From the NCBI RefSeq assembly GCF_032854445.1, contig NC_088300.1, positions 78,109,966 to 78,173,965 of the forward strand: a stretch of 64,000 nucleotides of DNA, given 5' to 3'. Below are positions 48,001-56,796 of the stretch, piece by piece. The notes under the pieces were generated by a model, which did not search any database, was not told the origin of the DNA, and worked only from the letters and a program-made list of their open reading frames with translations. The stretch is from Liolophura sinensis (lineage: Eukaryota; Mollusca; Polyplacophora; Chitonida; Chitonidae). Numbering within the stretch: the stretch's first letter is position 1; every line of letters begins with the position of its first letter. The translations under genes were made by a program, and so were the position numbers.

Positions 48001-48602
48001 GCTGATGGCCATACGGTCAACAGTTGCTTTGAATTGGGTCATAAGCTCCCATTTTTTCCCAGCTTTACTTCCTGTCAAAGGTGGAGGTTTATAGTCTCTT
48101 AACTTCTTTCTTCCTCTCTTGTCAGGGTGGAGTCATGGAGATAATGTATTTACGTTCAGCCACGAGTATGGATAAGAAAAGGTTGTCCTGGGTATTCAAA
48201 GACCAGAATGTACAGCATGCCCTAAAGACTGATGTCTTACATTCGCTTGGGGATACGGGCTTTTCTAACCACATAAACTTTGTCACCAGTCTCCATCAGC
48301 TATGTGAGTGTGACCCGATCATCATGATACTGCTGTTTGTCATTGAACTCTTCTCACCTGATCGTGCTAGCCTGAAGAACAAAACCCTAGTGTCCAGTGT
48401 CCAGGAGAAGTTCTCGCTCTGGATGAAACTCTATGTGGAGTCCAAGTACCCGCTGAGCGAGGCGCGTGTGCTCTACCCCAAACTTCTCATGAAGCTGACG
48501 GATGTGCGGTCGCTTGGGGAGCACAGCTCACAAATGGCTGCCCAGCTGGATATATCGCGCATGGAACCCTTACTAGTGGAAGTGTTTAATTTAAGTCCGT
48601 GA
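18702..48602 (+). CDS. HR96/DAF-12-like nuclear hormone receptor (NR1J type), five coding exons
   Basis: Join 18702-18785, 30172-30360, 43456-43573, 44276-44838 and 48126-48602; 476 residues. Nuclear receptors are ligand-regulated transcription factors; HR96/DAF-12 relatives sense xenobiotics, lipids or sterol-derived ligands in other animals. Seen here: a basic stretch at about residues 39-52; a C4 finger with Cys 59, 62, 76, 79; a second finger with Cys 95, 101, 111, 114; P-box [10 protein letters not shown], where ESCKA is typical of HR96/DAF-12 and unlike EGCKG of VDR and most other receptors; and the C-terminal extension GMKKEWIL, shared with DAF-12. The hinge is about 131-245. The ligand-binding domain is about 246-476, with signature [18 protein letters not shown] and AF-2 core PLLVEVF (466-472, Glu470). 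The length suits compact HR96 proteins, whereas Drosophila HR96 is longer. IKTE at 228-231 fits a sumoylation consensus. Family assignment is firm; the ortholog and ligand are not known. Confidence 0.93.
19449..19655 (-). mobile_element. SINE family B, diverged copy in intron 1
   Basis: The reverse-complement body starts with (TTTA)n, then GATTGGTGTTTTACGCC and CCAGCATTATGGTGGGA, and ends with GCAACATGAGTCTTGG, a decayed junction to the tRNA-like head. It is older than the copy at 25800. Confidence 0.83.
19832..21556. repeat. 55 bp minisatellite, about 31 copies (first part of a compound array)
   Basis: The core is GTGTGTTGTCAGCCATTAAA, then ACCAATAACCAGACCATGTA and CATGTAGTCAGCCGA. Unit length varies from 48 to 60 bp because of a GTCTGTTGAGCCGA extension and a form lacking CAGCCATT. 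It lies in intron 1 and each unit contains the palindrome TACATGTA or CATGTACATG. Confidence 0.95.
21557..23184. repeat. 48 bp minisatellite, about 34 near-identical copies (second part)
   Basis: A shortened derivative of the 55 bp unit lacking CAGCCATT: GAGTGTGTTGTTAAAACCAA, CAACCAGACC, A or T, TGTACATGTAGTCATGT. It is exactly 48 bp and stop-free in several frames, so both strands show open frames (592 and 677 codons), with 16-residue periodic peptides. The main variation is a single A/T position plus rare ones. This homogeneity points to recent expansion. Confidence 0.96.
23185..23362. other. Short intronic spacer
   Basis: Nothing recognised. Confidence 0.5.
23363..23470 (+). mobile_element. 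SINE family B, tRNA-derived head only
   Basis: It carries GGCTCAGTTGGTTAGCGTGC (box A) and TGTGAGTTCAACTCCAGCTC (box B), then the start of the body (CTGGCTTCCTCTGAC). The sequence then passes directly into dispersed repeat C at about 23465. The body and tail are absent. Confidence 0.8.
23463..23660 (-). mobile_element. Dispersed repeat C, copy 1 (3' end of an unidentified element)
   Basis: It shares about 180 bases with 26637-26930: a tail ATAAAGATAT on the minus strand, TAGTTACCT, and a block that reads [16 protein letters not shown] on the + strand. The minus-strand tail with a polyadenylation-like AATAAATAAA suggests the 3' end of a retroelement. I cannot assign a family. Confidence 0.6.
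23661..24167. other. Intronic spacer
   Basis: No features recognised beyond scattered ACATGTA words. Confidence 0.55.
24168..24516. repeat. 33 bp minisatellite with an AGGTCA half-site in nearly every unit
   Basis: The unit is CACAAATTGAGCCCAGGTCA, then TCACAGACATGAC. AGGTCA starts at 24186 (isolated edge unit), 24263, 24296, 24329, 24362, 24395, 24428 and 24494; the copy at 24461 has AGGCCA. Each central unit also carries TGACC, giving inverted half-sites nine bases apart. It lies in intron 1 of the receptor gene. Confidence 0.94.
24517..25786. other. Intronic AT-rich DNA
   Basis: Nothing recognised. Confidence 0.6.
25800..26062 (+). mobile_element. SINE family B, full-length young copy with perfect target-site duplication
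   Basis: The tRNA-like head has TGGCTCAGTTGGTTAGCGCG (box A) and GTGAGTTCAAGACC (box B). The GC-rich body follows, then AAATATTCTTGAGTACGGCG and a run of about 17 A. The 13-base word TCAAGCACAAAGC flanks it at 25787-25799 and 26063-26075 with no mismatch. A perfect duplication and intact tail indicate a recent retrotransposition driven in trans by a LINE. It is in the sense orientation in intron 1. Confidence 0.95.
26076..26636. other. Intronic spacer
   Basis: Nothing recognised. Confidence 0.55.
26637..26930 (-). mobile_element. Dispersed repeat C, copy 2, with an expanded TA tail
   Basis: Homologous to 23463-23660, including the shared border word ACTCAGCAT. On the minus strand it ends AATAAATAAAGATAT followed by (TA)n at 26662-26717. 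The tail has therefore grown into a dinucleotide microsatellite. The + strand reading [17 protein letters not shown] differs from copy 1 by an in-frame three-base insertion. Confidence 0.6.
26662..26717. repeat. (TA)n microsatellite
   Basis: About 28 uninterrupted TA dinucleotides, seeded at the tail of repeat C. Confidence 0.97.
27055..27788. repeat. 33 bp minisatellite, about 22 copies
   Basis: The core is GTGTCTCTGTGTGGGGCATC, then ATGCATGCTTATA. Copies vary in the ATGCATGC part (ACTTATGC, ACGAATGC), and some lack GTGT. Open frames on both strands are repeat artefacts. It lies in intron 1. Confidence 0.95.
27789..28883. other. Intronic DNA
   Basis: Nothing recognised. Confidence 0.6.
28884..29689. 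repeat. 30 bp minisatellite, about 27 copies, just upstream of exon 2
   Basis: The core is TTACTGCAGTATGTGCTGGA, then TTGATCAAGC. Every unit has palindromes CTGCAG and TGATCA, and most also AAGCTT. Variants are GTGCT or GTACT, and GATTGATC or GGCTGATC, alternating in short blocks. A 30 bp period places each unit near three helical turns from the next. Long open frames in three frames are artefacts. It ends about 480 bases before the zinc-finger exon. Confidence 0.96.
29690..30171. other. 3' end of intron 1
   Basis: It contains the branch and pyrimidine region for the acceptor at 30171. No other element recognised. Confidence 0.6.
30172..30360 (+). CDS. Coding exon 2: first zinc finger and P-box of the receptor
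   Basis: Encodes 63 residues (29-91): a charged Lys/Arg-rich lead-in, then the first C4 zinc finger [13 protein letters not shown]...[10 protein letters not shown]. The DNA-reading P-box is ESCKA. The acceptor is a pyrimidine-rich tract ending CTTTCAAG at 30171. The donor is AAG then GTGAGA at 30361, phase 0. The splice falls between the two zinc fingers, after residues NALKTK, so finger 2 must come from the exon 13.1 kb downstream. Confidence 0.95.
30623..30802 (-). mobile_element. SINE family B copy with near-perfect target-site duplication
   Basis: It starts with (ATTT)n, GATTGGTGTTTAATGCC and CCAGCATTATGGTGGGAGG, and stops in the body, so the tRNA head is missing. The flanking 14-base words TATTTATGGTACCA (30609-30622) and TATTTATGGTATCA (30803-30816) differ at one base. 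It was therefore inserted already 5' truncated. It lies in intron 2. Confidence 0.88.
30995..39077. repeat. 79 bp satellite-like array, 102 copies, 8.07 kb, in intron 2
   Basis: Unit landmarks are CAGTGTATTGTCACTCTGTG, then TATACT or AAGCT, GATTGAAAACTCATCAAGCC, TTGAGGTTTA, C or T, CAGA, then GTGTGAGGACTCACTCA. From the first CAGTGTATTG (30995) to the last (39068) is 8073 bases, which equals 102 x 79 plus 15. The 15 is explained by one short internal duplication near 33541. Only a handful of variable sites occur. GTGAGGACTCAC is a 5-bp inverted repeat in each unit. No long open frame exists, as expected for a 79 bp period with stops. Confidence 0.98.
39078..40818. other. Intron 2, single-copy stretch
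   Basis: Nothing recognised. It includes AT-rich sequence with poly-A and poly-T runs. Confidence 0.55.
40819..41400. repeat. 100 bp tandem repeat, 5.8 near-identical copies, with regulatory-looking motifs
   Basis: Copies start CAGGTCAGTACATGAGGGAA at 40821, 40921, 41021, 41121, 41221 and 41321. Each contains AGGTCA and the odd palindrome TGTTCCAGGAACA (first at 40843-40855), which includes TTCCAGGAA. Only two or three substitutions separate the copies. It lies in intron 2, about 2.1 kb before exon 3. Confidence 0.96.
41401..43455. other. 3' part of intron 2
   Basis: AT-rich with short chance open frames. The acceptor for exon 3 is at its end. No element recognised. Confidence 0.55.
43456..43573 (+). 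CDS. Coding exon 3: second zinc finger and C-terminal extension
   Basis: Encodes residues 92-130 plus the first base of codon 131. The second C4 finger is spaced C-x5-C-x9-C-x2-C (SCSFDGNC, then [10 protein letters not shown]), followed by [11 protein letters not shown], nearly identical to the matching part of DAF-12. The acceptor ends TTCCACAG at 43455. The donor GTAAGT at 43574 leaves phase 1. The spacing from exon 2 (RNALKTK then SFSC) matches the family length exactly, so no extra exon is needed between them. Confidence 0.95.
43574..44275. other. Intron 3 (702 bases)
   Basis: The shortest coding intron, with donor GTAAGT and acceptor TTTGCAG, and no repeat structure apart from poly-T tracts. 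Some of the neighbouring ORF signals on the minus strand are chance. Confidence 0.85.
44276..44838 (+). CDS. Coding exon 4: hinge and start of ligand-binding domain
   Basis: Encodes residues 131-318. It starts with [12 protein letters not shown], whose basic run continues the C-terminal extension and can act in nuclear import. An acidic, Ser-rich hinge follows, with a short SGSV repeat (176-188), three Ser-Pro-Leu motifs and an IKTE sumoylation-type site. The ligand-binding domain then opens, ending in the family signature at [17 protein letters not shown]. The acceptor ends CGTTTGCAG at 44275. The donor is AAG then GTACAG at 44839, phase 0. Phosphorylation or sumoylation of these sites is inference only. 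Confidence 0.93.
44839..45611. other. Start of intron 4, with a (TA)n tract
   Basis: A run of about 25 TA dinucleotides lies at 44966-45015. The remainder is unrecognised. Confidence 0.7.
45612..46516. repeat. Degenerate compound tandem repeat in intron 4
   Basis: A roughly 37 bp motif (GTGCCTATCATCTAGCTACA, then TGGCCAAATCTGAAACA) alternates with a longer segment containing TACATGTTTAGTTTGTAGCC and TGATGTGAGACA. The left part is mostly the short form; the right part is a composite of about 95 bp. Copies are diverged. Confidence 0.88.
46517..46886. other. Intron 4 spacer
   Basis: Nothing recognised. It ends with the target-site word of the following SINE. Confidence 0.55.
46887..47241 (+). 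mobile_element. SINE family A, full-length, with 9-base target-site duplication
   Basis: The head is GATGGCTCAGTTGGTAGAGC (box A) and CAGGTTCAATCCTAGG (box B). The body has CACACCTAAGACCTTAAAAG and TGTATCAGTATAATGGCTCG. The tail has AAACCCTAAGCACTCACTCA. The word TCAAAATAG occurs at 46878-46886 and 47242-47250. There is no poly-A; the CACTCACTC end is the family's 3' terminus. It is in sense orientation in intron 4. Confidence 0.92.
47251..48125. other. 3' part of intron 4
   Basis: A 47420-47640 stretch (GGCGGGGCAAGTCCATGATG, later GAGGCGGACACTATTAGGC) looks like an old dispersed repeat with a faint tRNA-like head on the minus strand, but I cannot confirm it. It ends with the exon 5 acceptor. 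Confidence 0.45.
48126..48602 (+). CDS. Coding exon 5: rest of ligand-binding domain, AF-2 helix and stop
   Basis: Encodes residues 319-476 and the TGA stop at 48600-48602. It begins [11 protein letters not shown], directly continuing ALLK of exon 4 as in HR96 (ALLKG-x3-E-x2-x-LRS). It ends [20 protein letters not shown] is the activation helix that closes over bound ligand and, with a helix 3/4 lysine, clamps coactivator LxxLL motifs; Glu470 is the conserved acidic residue. The acceptor is CTCTTGTCAG ending at 48125. The frame is uninterrupted, so the receptor looks able to be ligand-regulated and transcriptionally active. Confidence 0.95.
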   Translation, partial: GGVMEIMYLRSATSMDKKRLSWVFKDQNVQHALKTDVLHSLGDTGFSNHINFVTSLHQLCECDPIIMILLFVIELFSPDRASLKNKTLVSSVQEKFSLWMKLYVESKYPLSEARVLYPKLLMKLTDVRSLGEHSSQMAAQLDISRMEPLLVEVFNLSP

Positions 48603-49183
48603 TTCTGAGGAGTTGCTCAATGAATGTACTGTTCATCAAACCGCTGGGAGAGTCACTGAGAATTGGTGGTTTGATGTGTTGTTTATGTTAGCCAAGGAAG
48701 TATTTATAGAAATATTTGTCTCACAGGTTATGTTTCTGTTAATTGGGAAGAAGAGCAGGCAAGAACCTCACCAAATACAGGTTTAACTATGTATAAGTAG
48801 TTTAAACTTATGTACATGTAGGTGGGAGAAAAAAAGAGATTAAGTGCCAAGTGACTCAAGGATTATGTTTACAGAAGACTTATTGTGCTTCAGGTGAAAG
48901 GTTCACAGCTCTGCAAGCTTTATTTCATCGTTATGAAGTGCCCTCTCCAAATGATATTTTTTTGTACATACATGTATTTGTTACCTGTGAAAAGACATGT
49001 TGGTGACATAATATGAGAGGCTTTCAGGTGAACCAGCCACGTGTGTAGTCTAGTTTATAATGAGATTATACAAATTTGACAGGTAGTGAATTATAAACTT
49101 CAGAATTACTGCTTTGCATTTCTTCATTGATTTTGTTTTGAATGAAAGCATAACTTGAACACACTCAAATGTACATTCTGTTT
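48603..49183 (+). other. Start of the 3' untranslated region
   Basis: It follows the TGA. I find no AATAAA or ATTAAA before the tandem arrays begin at 49184, so the polyadenylation site is either non-canonical or beyond the arrays. ATTAAA occurs at about 55115 and AATAAA at about 56587. Confidence 0.5.
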
Positions 49184-49303
49184 TATGTACACGTACTTCG
49201 TGTTGTACACGTACTTCGTGTTGTACACGTACTTCGTGTTGTACACGTACTTCATGTTGTACACGTACTTCATGTTGTACACGTACTTTATGTTGTACAC
49301 ATC
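49184..49303. repeat. 18 bp minisatellite, about 6.6 copies
   Basis: TTGTACACGTACTTCGTG or TTGTACACGTACTTCATG repeated. The minus strand reads a six-residue YVYNMK or YVYNTK periodicity, an artefact. Confidence 0.95.
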
Positions 49304-49353
49304 TTGATTTACTAAAACTTTGTATCGTAACATACTTCAGATTCTCTAATTAT

Positions 49354-52300
49354 CTCATACTGTTATATCATTTCCCCCACAATTGAGTACATGCACATGT
49401 GTGTGACAGGTCCATCAGTGTCTGATTGTCATGCTGTTATACCATCCCCCCACAAGTGAGTACATGCACATGTGTGTGACAGGTCCATCAGTGTCTGATT
49501 GTCATGCTGTTATACCATCCCCCCACAAGTGAGTACATGCACATGTGTGTGACAGGTCCATCAGTGTCTGATTGTCATACTGTTATACCATCCCCCCACA
49601 AGTGAGAACATTCACATGTGTGTGACAGGTCCATCAGTGTCTGATTGTCATGCTGTTATACCATCCCCCCCCACAAGTGAGTACATTCACATGTGTGTGA
49701 CAGGTCCATCAGTGTCTGATTGTCATGCTGTTATACCATCCCCCCACAAGTGAGTACATGCACATGTGTGTGACAGGTCCATCAGTGTCTGATTGTCATG
49801 CTGTTATACCATCCCCCCACAAGTGAGTACATGCACATGTGTGTGACAGGTCCATCAGTGTCTGATTGTCATACTGTTATACCATCCCCCCACAAGTGAG
49901 AACATGCACATGTGTGTGACAGGTCCATCAGTGTCTGATTGTCATACTGTTATACCATCCCCCCACAAGTGAGTACATGGACATGTGTGTGACAGGTCCA
50001 TCAGTGTCTGATTGTCATACTGTTATACCATCCCCCCACAAGTGAGTACATGCACATGTGTGTGACAGGTCCATCAGTGTCTGATTGTCATACTGTTATA
50101 CCATCCCCCCACAAGTGAGTACATGCACATGTGTGTGACAGGTCCATCAGTGTCTGATTGTCATACTGTTATACCATCCCCCCACAAGTGAGTACATGCA
50201 CATGTGTGTGACAGGTCCATCAGTGTCTGATTGTCATGCTGTTATACCATCCCCCCACAAGTGAGTACATTCACATGTGTGTGACAGGTCCATCAGTGTC
50301 TGATTGTCATGCTGTTATACCATCCCCCCACAAGTGAGTACATGCACATGTGTGTGACAGGTCCATCAGTGTCTGATTGTCATGCTGTTATACCATCCCC
50401 CCCCCACAAGTGAGTACATGCACATGTGTGTGACAGGTCGATCAGTGTCTGATTGTCATGCTGTTATACCATCCCCCCCCCCACAAGTGAGTACATGCAC
50501 ATGTGTGTGACAGGTCCATCAGTGTCTGATTGTCATGCTGTTATACCATCCCCCCCACAAGTGAGTACATGCACATGTGTGTGACAGGTCCATCAGTGTC
50601 TGATTGTCATGCTGTTATACCATCCCCCCACAAGTGAGTACATTCACATGTGTGTGACAGGTCCATCAGTGTCTGATTGTCATGCTGTTATACCATCCCC
50701 CCACAAGTGAGTACATGCACAAGTGTGTGACCGGTCCATCAGTGTCTGATTGTCATACTGTTATACCATCCCCCCACAAGTGAGTACATTCACATGTGTG
50801 TGACAGGTCCATCAGTGTCTGATTGTCATGCTGTTATACCATCCCCCCCCACAAGTGAGTACATGCACATGTGTGTGACAGGTCCATCAGTGTCTGATTG
50901 TCATGCTGTTATACCATCCCCCCCCCCCCACAAGTGAGTACATGCACATGTGTGTGACAGGTCCATCAGTGTCTGATTGTCATGCTGTTATACCATCCCC
51001 CCACAAGTGAGTACATTCACATGTGTGTGACAGGTCCATCAGTGTCTGATTGTCATGCTGTTATACCATCCCCCACAAGTGAGTACATGCACAAGTGTGT
51101 GACCGGTCCATCAGTGTCTGATTGTCATACTGTTATACCATCCCCCCACAAGTGAGTACATTCACATGTGTGTGACAGGTCCATCAGTGTCTGATTGTCA
51201 TGCTGTTATACCATCCCCCCCCCACAAGTGAGTACATGCACATGTGTGTGACAGGTCCATCAGTGTCTGATTGTCATGCTGTTATACCATCCCCCCACAA
51301 GTGAGTACATTCACAAGTGTGTGACAGGTCCATCAGTGTCTGATTGTCATACTGTTATACCATCCCCCCACAAGTGAGTACATTCACATGTGTGTGACAG
51401 GTCCATCAGTGTCTGATTGTCATGCTGTTATACCATCCCCCCACAAGTGAGTACATGCACATGTGTGTGACAGGTCCATCAGTGTCTGATTGTCATACTG
51501 TTATACCATCCCCCCACAAGTGAGTACATGCACATGTGTGTGACAGGTCCATCAGTGTCTGATTGTCATGCTGTTATACCATCCCCCCACAAGTGAGTAC
51601 ATGCACATGTGTGTGACAGGTCCATCAGTGTCTGATTGTCATACTGTTATACCATCACCCCCCCCCCCCCCCCCCCCACAAGTGAGTACATTCACATGTG
51701 TGTGACAGGTCCATCAGTGTCTGATTGTCATACTGTTATACCATCCCCCCACAAGTGAGTACATTCACATGTGTGTGACAGGTCCATCAGTGTCTGATTG
51801 TCATACTGTTATACCATCCCCCCCCCACAAGTGAGTACATTCACATGTGTGTGACCGGTCCATCAGTGTCTGATTGTCATACTGTTATACCATCCCCCCA
51901 CAAGTGAGTACATTCACATGTGTGTGACAGGTCCATCAGTGTCTGATTGTCATGCTGTTATACCATCCCCCCACAAGTGAGTACATTCACATGTGTGTGA
52001 CAGGTCCATCAGTGTCTGATTGTCATGCTGTTATACCATCCCCCACAAGTGAGTACATTCACATGTGTGTGACAGGTCCATCAGTGTCTGATTGTCATAC
52101 TGTTATACCATCCCCCACAAGTGAGTACATGCACATGTGTGTGACAGGTCCATCAGTGTCTGATTGTCATGCTGTTATACCATCCCCCTCCCCCCCCACA
52201 AGTGAGTACATGCACATGTGTGTGACAGGTCCATCAGTGTCTGATTGTCATGCTGTTATACCATCCCCCACAAGTGAGTACATGCACATGTGTGTGACAG

Positions 52301-53332
52301 GTCCATCAGTGTCTGATTGTCATACTGTTATACCATCCCCCCCCACAAGTGAGTACATTCACATGTGTGTGACAGGTCCATCAGTGTCTGATTGTCATAC
52401 TGTTATACCATCCCCCCACAAGTGAGTACATTCACATGTGTGTGACAGGTCCATCAGTGTCTGATTGTCATACTGTTATACCATCCCCCCCCACAAGTGA
52501 GTACATTCACATGTGTGTGACAGGTCCATCAGTGTCTGATTGTCATACTGTTATACCATCCCCCCACAAGTGAGTACATTCACATGTGTGTGACAGGTCC
52601 ATCAGTGTCTGATTGTCATGCTGTTATACCATCCCCCCACAAGTGAGTACATTCACATGTGTGTGACAGGTCCATCAGTGTCTGATTGTCATGCTGTTAT
52701 ACCATCCCCCACAAGTGAGTACATTCACATGTGTGTGACAGGTCCATCAGTGTCTGATTGTCATACTGTTATACCATCCCCCACAAGTGAGTACATGCAC
52801 ATGTGTGTGACAGGTCCATCAGTGTCTGATTGTCATGCTGTTATACCATCCCCCCCCCCCCCCCCACAAGTGAGTACATGCACATGTGTGTGACAGGTCC
52901 ATCAGTGTCTGATTGTCATGCTGTTATACCATCCCCCCCCCCACAAGTGAGTACATGCACATGTGTGTGACAGGTCCATCAGTGTCTGATTGTCATGCTG
53001 TTATACCATCCCCCCACAAGTGAGTACATGCACATGTGTGTGACAGGTCCATCAGTGTCTGATTGTCATACTGTTATACCATCCCCCCACAAGTGAGTAC
53101 ATTCACATGTGTGTGACAGGTCCATCAGTGTCTGATTGTCATGCTGTTATACCATCCCCCCACAAGTGAGTACATGCACATGTGTGTGACAGGTCCATCA
53201 GTGTCTGATTGTCATGCTGTTATACCATCCCCCACAAGTGAGTACATTCACATGTGTGTGACAGGTCCATCAGTGTCTGATTGTCATGCTGTTATACCAT
53301 CCCCCCACAAGTGAGTACATGTAGATGTGTGT
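49354..53332. repeat. About 73 bp minisatellite with a variable poly-C tract, about 54 copies
   Basis: The core is GTGAGTACATGCACATGTGT, GTGACAGGTCCATCAGTGTC, TGATTGTCATGCTGTTATAC, CAT, Cn, ACAA. The C run varies from 5 to 20 bases; the longest is at 51658-51677. Outside the C run copies differ at a few sites (GCACAT or TTCACAT, ATGCTG or ATACTG). It lies about 750 bases after the receptor stop codon. Confidence 0.97.
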
Positions 53333-53337
53333 TTCGT

Positions 53338-54770
53338 ACTGACAGGACAATGTTCAGTACTGGTCTCTTGGTTCCTTCGGTGACCGGACAATGTTCAGTA
53401 CTGGTCTCTTGGTTCCTTCGGTGACAGGACAGTGTTCAGTACTGGTCTCTTGGTTCCTTCGGTGACCGGACAATGTTCAGTACTGATCTCTTGGTTCCTT
53501 CGGTGACAGGACAGTGTTCAGTACTGGTCTCTTGGTTCCTTCGGTGACAGAACAATGTTCAGTACTGGTCTCTTAGTTCCTTCAGTGACAGGACAATGTT
53601 CAGTACTGGTCTCTTGGCTCCTTTAGTGACAGGCCAGTGTTCAGTATTGGTCTCTTGGTTCCTTCAGCGATAGGACAGTGTTCATTACTGATCTCTTGGT
53701 TCCCTCGGTGACTGGACAGATTTCGGTACTGATCTCTTGGTTTCTTTCGGTGACCGGACAGTGTTCATTACTGATCTCTTGGTTCCCTCGGTGACTGGAC
53801 AGTTTTCGATACTGATCTCTTGGTTTCTTTCGGTGACCGGACAGTGTTCAGTACTGGTCTCTTGGTTCCTTCAGTAAAAGGACAATGTTCAGTACTGATC
53901 TCTTAATTCCTTCGATGACCGGACAGTGTTCAGTACTGATCTCTTGGTTTCTTTCGGTGACAGGACAGTGTTCGGTACTGGTCTCTTGGTTTCTTCAGTG
54001 ACAGGACAGTGTTCGGTACTGGTCTCTTGGTTTCTTCAGTGACAGGACAGTGTTCAGTGTTCAGTACCGATCTCTTGGTTCCTTCAGTGACAGGACAATG
54101 TTCAGTACTGATCTCTTGGCTCCTTCAGTGACAGGCCAGTGTTCAGTACTGATCTCTTGGTTCCTTCAGTGACAGGACAGCGTTCAGTACTGATCTCTTG
54201 GCTCCTTCAGTGACAGGACAGTGTTCAGTACTGGTCTCTTGGTTTCTTCACTGATAGGACAATGTTCAGTACTGGTTTCTGGGTTTCTTCAGCGACAGGA
54301 AAGTGTTCAGTACTGGTTTCTGGGTTCCTTCAGTGACAGGACAGTGTTCAGTAATGGTCTCTTGATTTCTTCACTGATAGGACAATGTTCAGTACTGTTT
54401 TCTGGGTTTCTTCAGTGACAGGAGAATGTTTAGTACTGGTTTCTGGGTTCCTTCAGTGACAGGACAGTGTTCTGTAATGATCTCTTGGTTCTTTCAGTGA
54501 CAAGACAATGTTCAGTACTGGTTTCTGGGTTCCTTCAGTGACAGGCCAGTGTTCAGTAATGATCTCTTGGTTCTTTCAGTGACAGGACAATGTTTAGTAC
54601 TGGTTTCTGGGTTCCTTCAGTGACAGGAGAGTGTTCAGTACTGGTATCTTGGCTCCTCTTGTGACAGGACAGTGTTCGGTACTGATCTCTTGGTTCTTTC
54701 AGTGACAGGACAATGTTCAGTACTGGTCTCTTGGTTCCTTAAGTGACAGGCCAGTGTTCAGTAATTTTCT
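53338..54770. repeat. 41 bp minisatellite, about 35 copies
   Basis: The core is GACAGGACAATGTTCAGTAC, then TGGTCTCTTGGTTCCTTCGGT. It is moderately diverged (TGATCTC, TTTCTGGG variants). It abuts the previous array with no spacer. Confidence 0.95.
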
Positions 54771-56796
54771 TTGGCTTCTTTTCGTAACAAGAATGGGTAT
54801 CCAAAAGGTTGGTTGTAATGTCTTACACACACTGTACATACATGTACAAGTGATACATGTATTAGTATGGAACCTTGATAATGAGCTGATAGTTGAGAAC
54901 CATTGACTTTGAAAAGAGTCTTTTAAGGTTGTGGAATGGAACCTTACTAAAAATGTTATTCCCTTAAGCTTTCTCGTCTGATTCATGTCATGACTTGTCA
55001 TGTAGCTGTGGTGAAGTCTTGTCTCATTATATGTGTATGTATGTGTTTAAAGGAAATCTTGTGCCTGAAAACTAAATGTAAGTGAAGGGAAAACCAATTG
55101 CCTTGAAGTTGTATTAAATGTAACTCAGAACTATTATGGGATGTATATACCTTATGTACAGAAATATATACATTTGCTCAAAGTGGAAAGACTGTTCTCA
55201 GCTGGTGAGAAAAACTGTTGTTAATTATTCTGTTTGTGATAAACAAAACATATCAGGTTTCTCTACATGTATGATATTAATGCCTGTGAATGTCTGGCAG
55301 AAATAAGTTGTAAACTTTCCAGCATTGTTGATGTATACATTTACATGGAAATATGTCTATTGTGTTGTTGATTCTTACATGGTTCTAAAATATAATCATC
55401 TTTATTAGAATAATGTATAATAGGCCAGCAGGTTTTTATTTAAATCTCTTGTGATCTCTTATGTTTTGCCTTATAACTTTAAAAGACATGTTTTCTCCCT
55501 GCATAGAAACGTGGGCAGTGTTTCTATGTACAGATTTTGGAACATACATGTAGTACACGTAGATAATGCTGACTAAATTTTGTTGCAACATTTTGTGAAG
55601 TGCTATTAGAACATATATAAAAATCATGTTAATGATTTAGAGATTTCAAGGAAAGCCTTTATTGATTAAATGTTTAATTTGTTATTAGGCCTTTGATATT
55701 TGTTTTGGCACTTACTGATATCCACAACCATCTTGTATTGACTGATGTTACCGGTCATTACCTGTTTTCTGTGACATGTGGAATTCAGGACTTAGCTTCA
55801 ATCATACCAGTCGTGGATTTAAAGTCTGCAGGTATTTGCTACAGGTACTTTTTGTCACGCTAACGTTCTGTTTCTGTATGCCCATGGACATCTTTGATAT
55901 AAAGCTGTAGGTACATGTGCAGCACTTTTAAAGTGGTACAGCAGCACTCATTGTAAAGGATACATGTCCATGTATGTGTTATAAAATCCATTTGTTGAAC
56001 AGGTATATAGGAAGAAGTAAAATGCCATGTGCTGAGTAGTTAGTTTGAGAAAAGTAAAACATGATGTGCTGAGCAGGTGTTGTGACAGAAGTAAAAATTC
56101 CTCTAGCCTTAACACGGTCATCTTCTGTATTCAACTGACGTGCTTTAGTAATGTTCCAAATAATCTTTTCACATCTAGCTGAATGAAAGTTAGTTAATTA
56201 CCACTAAATCTGTAGAGATCTATTTTTGTTGTCCTGTTTAGATCTTTATATATTGTTTGTGTGACATTGAAAACGTATGTTTATGTTGAGCCTTACCTTT
56301 TCTTTACCTGCTTATCCAACATGGGTATGACAGGAATGCCATTCTAGTGCTATAGTCAAGACAGTGCACAAACACACTCCGAAGACTCCAGATTGGTGCC
56401 TTGAATTGTTTACACTTGTAGACCAGGTGTTACCTATTGGTAATGATCTCTGCTTGCATCATTGTTTCATACAGGTCTGTAAAAAGGCCGCATAATGCCT
56501 GTTTCTTATACTGTCTGCCACCTGTAACAGCCTGCCACCTGTAACAGTCTGCCACCTGTAACAGTTTTGCTCAGGCTCCAGTTGTAAATAAAGTCATATG
56601 GAGTTGTTGCTTTATGGTGAATTCCATCTCTCAGATATGTTACATTCTTACTTAAATATTAATTTGTGTTCTGATTTTCATTCCATTGTTCAAGAGAAAG
56701 TATGTGAGACCTATATATGTATATTAAAACACTGACCACATTGTGCATAGTCCAATACTGTACTATAGTGTTCCGAATGGTGGCAGCACTCCATGG
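54771..56796. other. Downstream single-copy DNA
   Basis: It contains three copies of CTGCCACCTGTAACAGT at about 56514-56566, and candidate polyadenylation hexamers ATTAAA (about 55115) and AATAAA (about 56587). No gene recognised. Confidence 0.5.
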
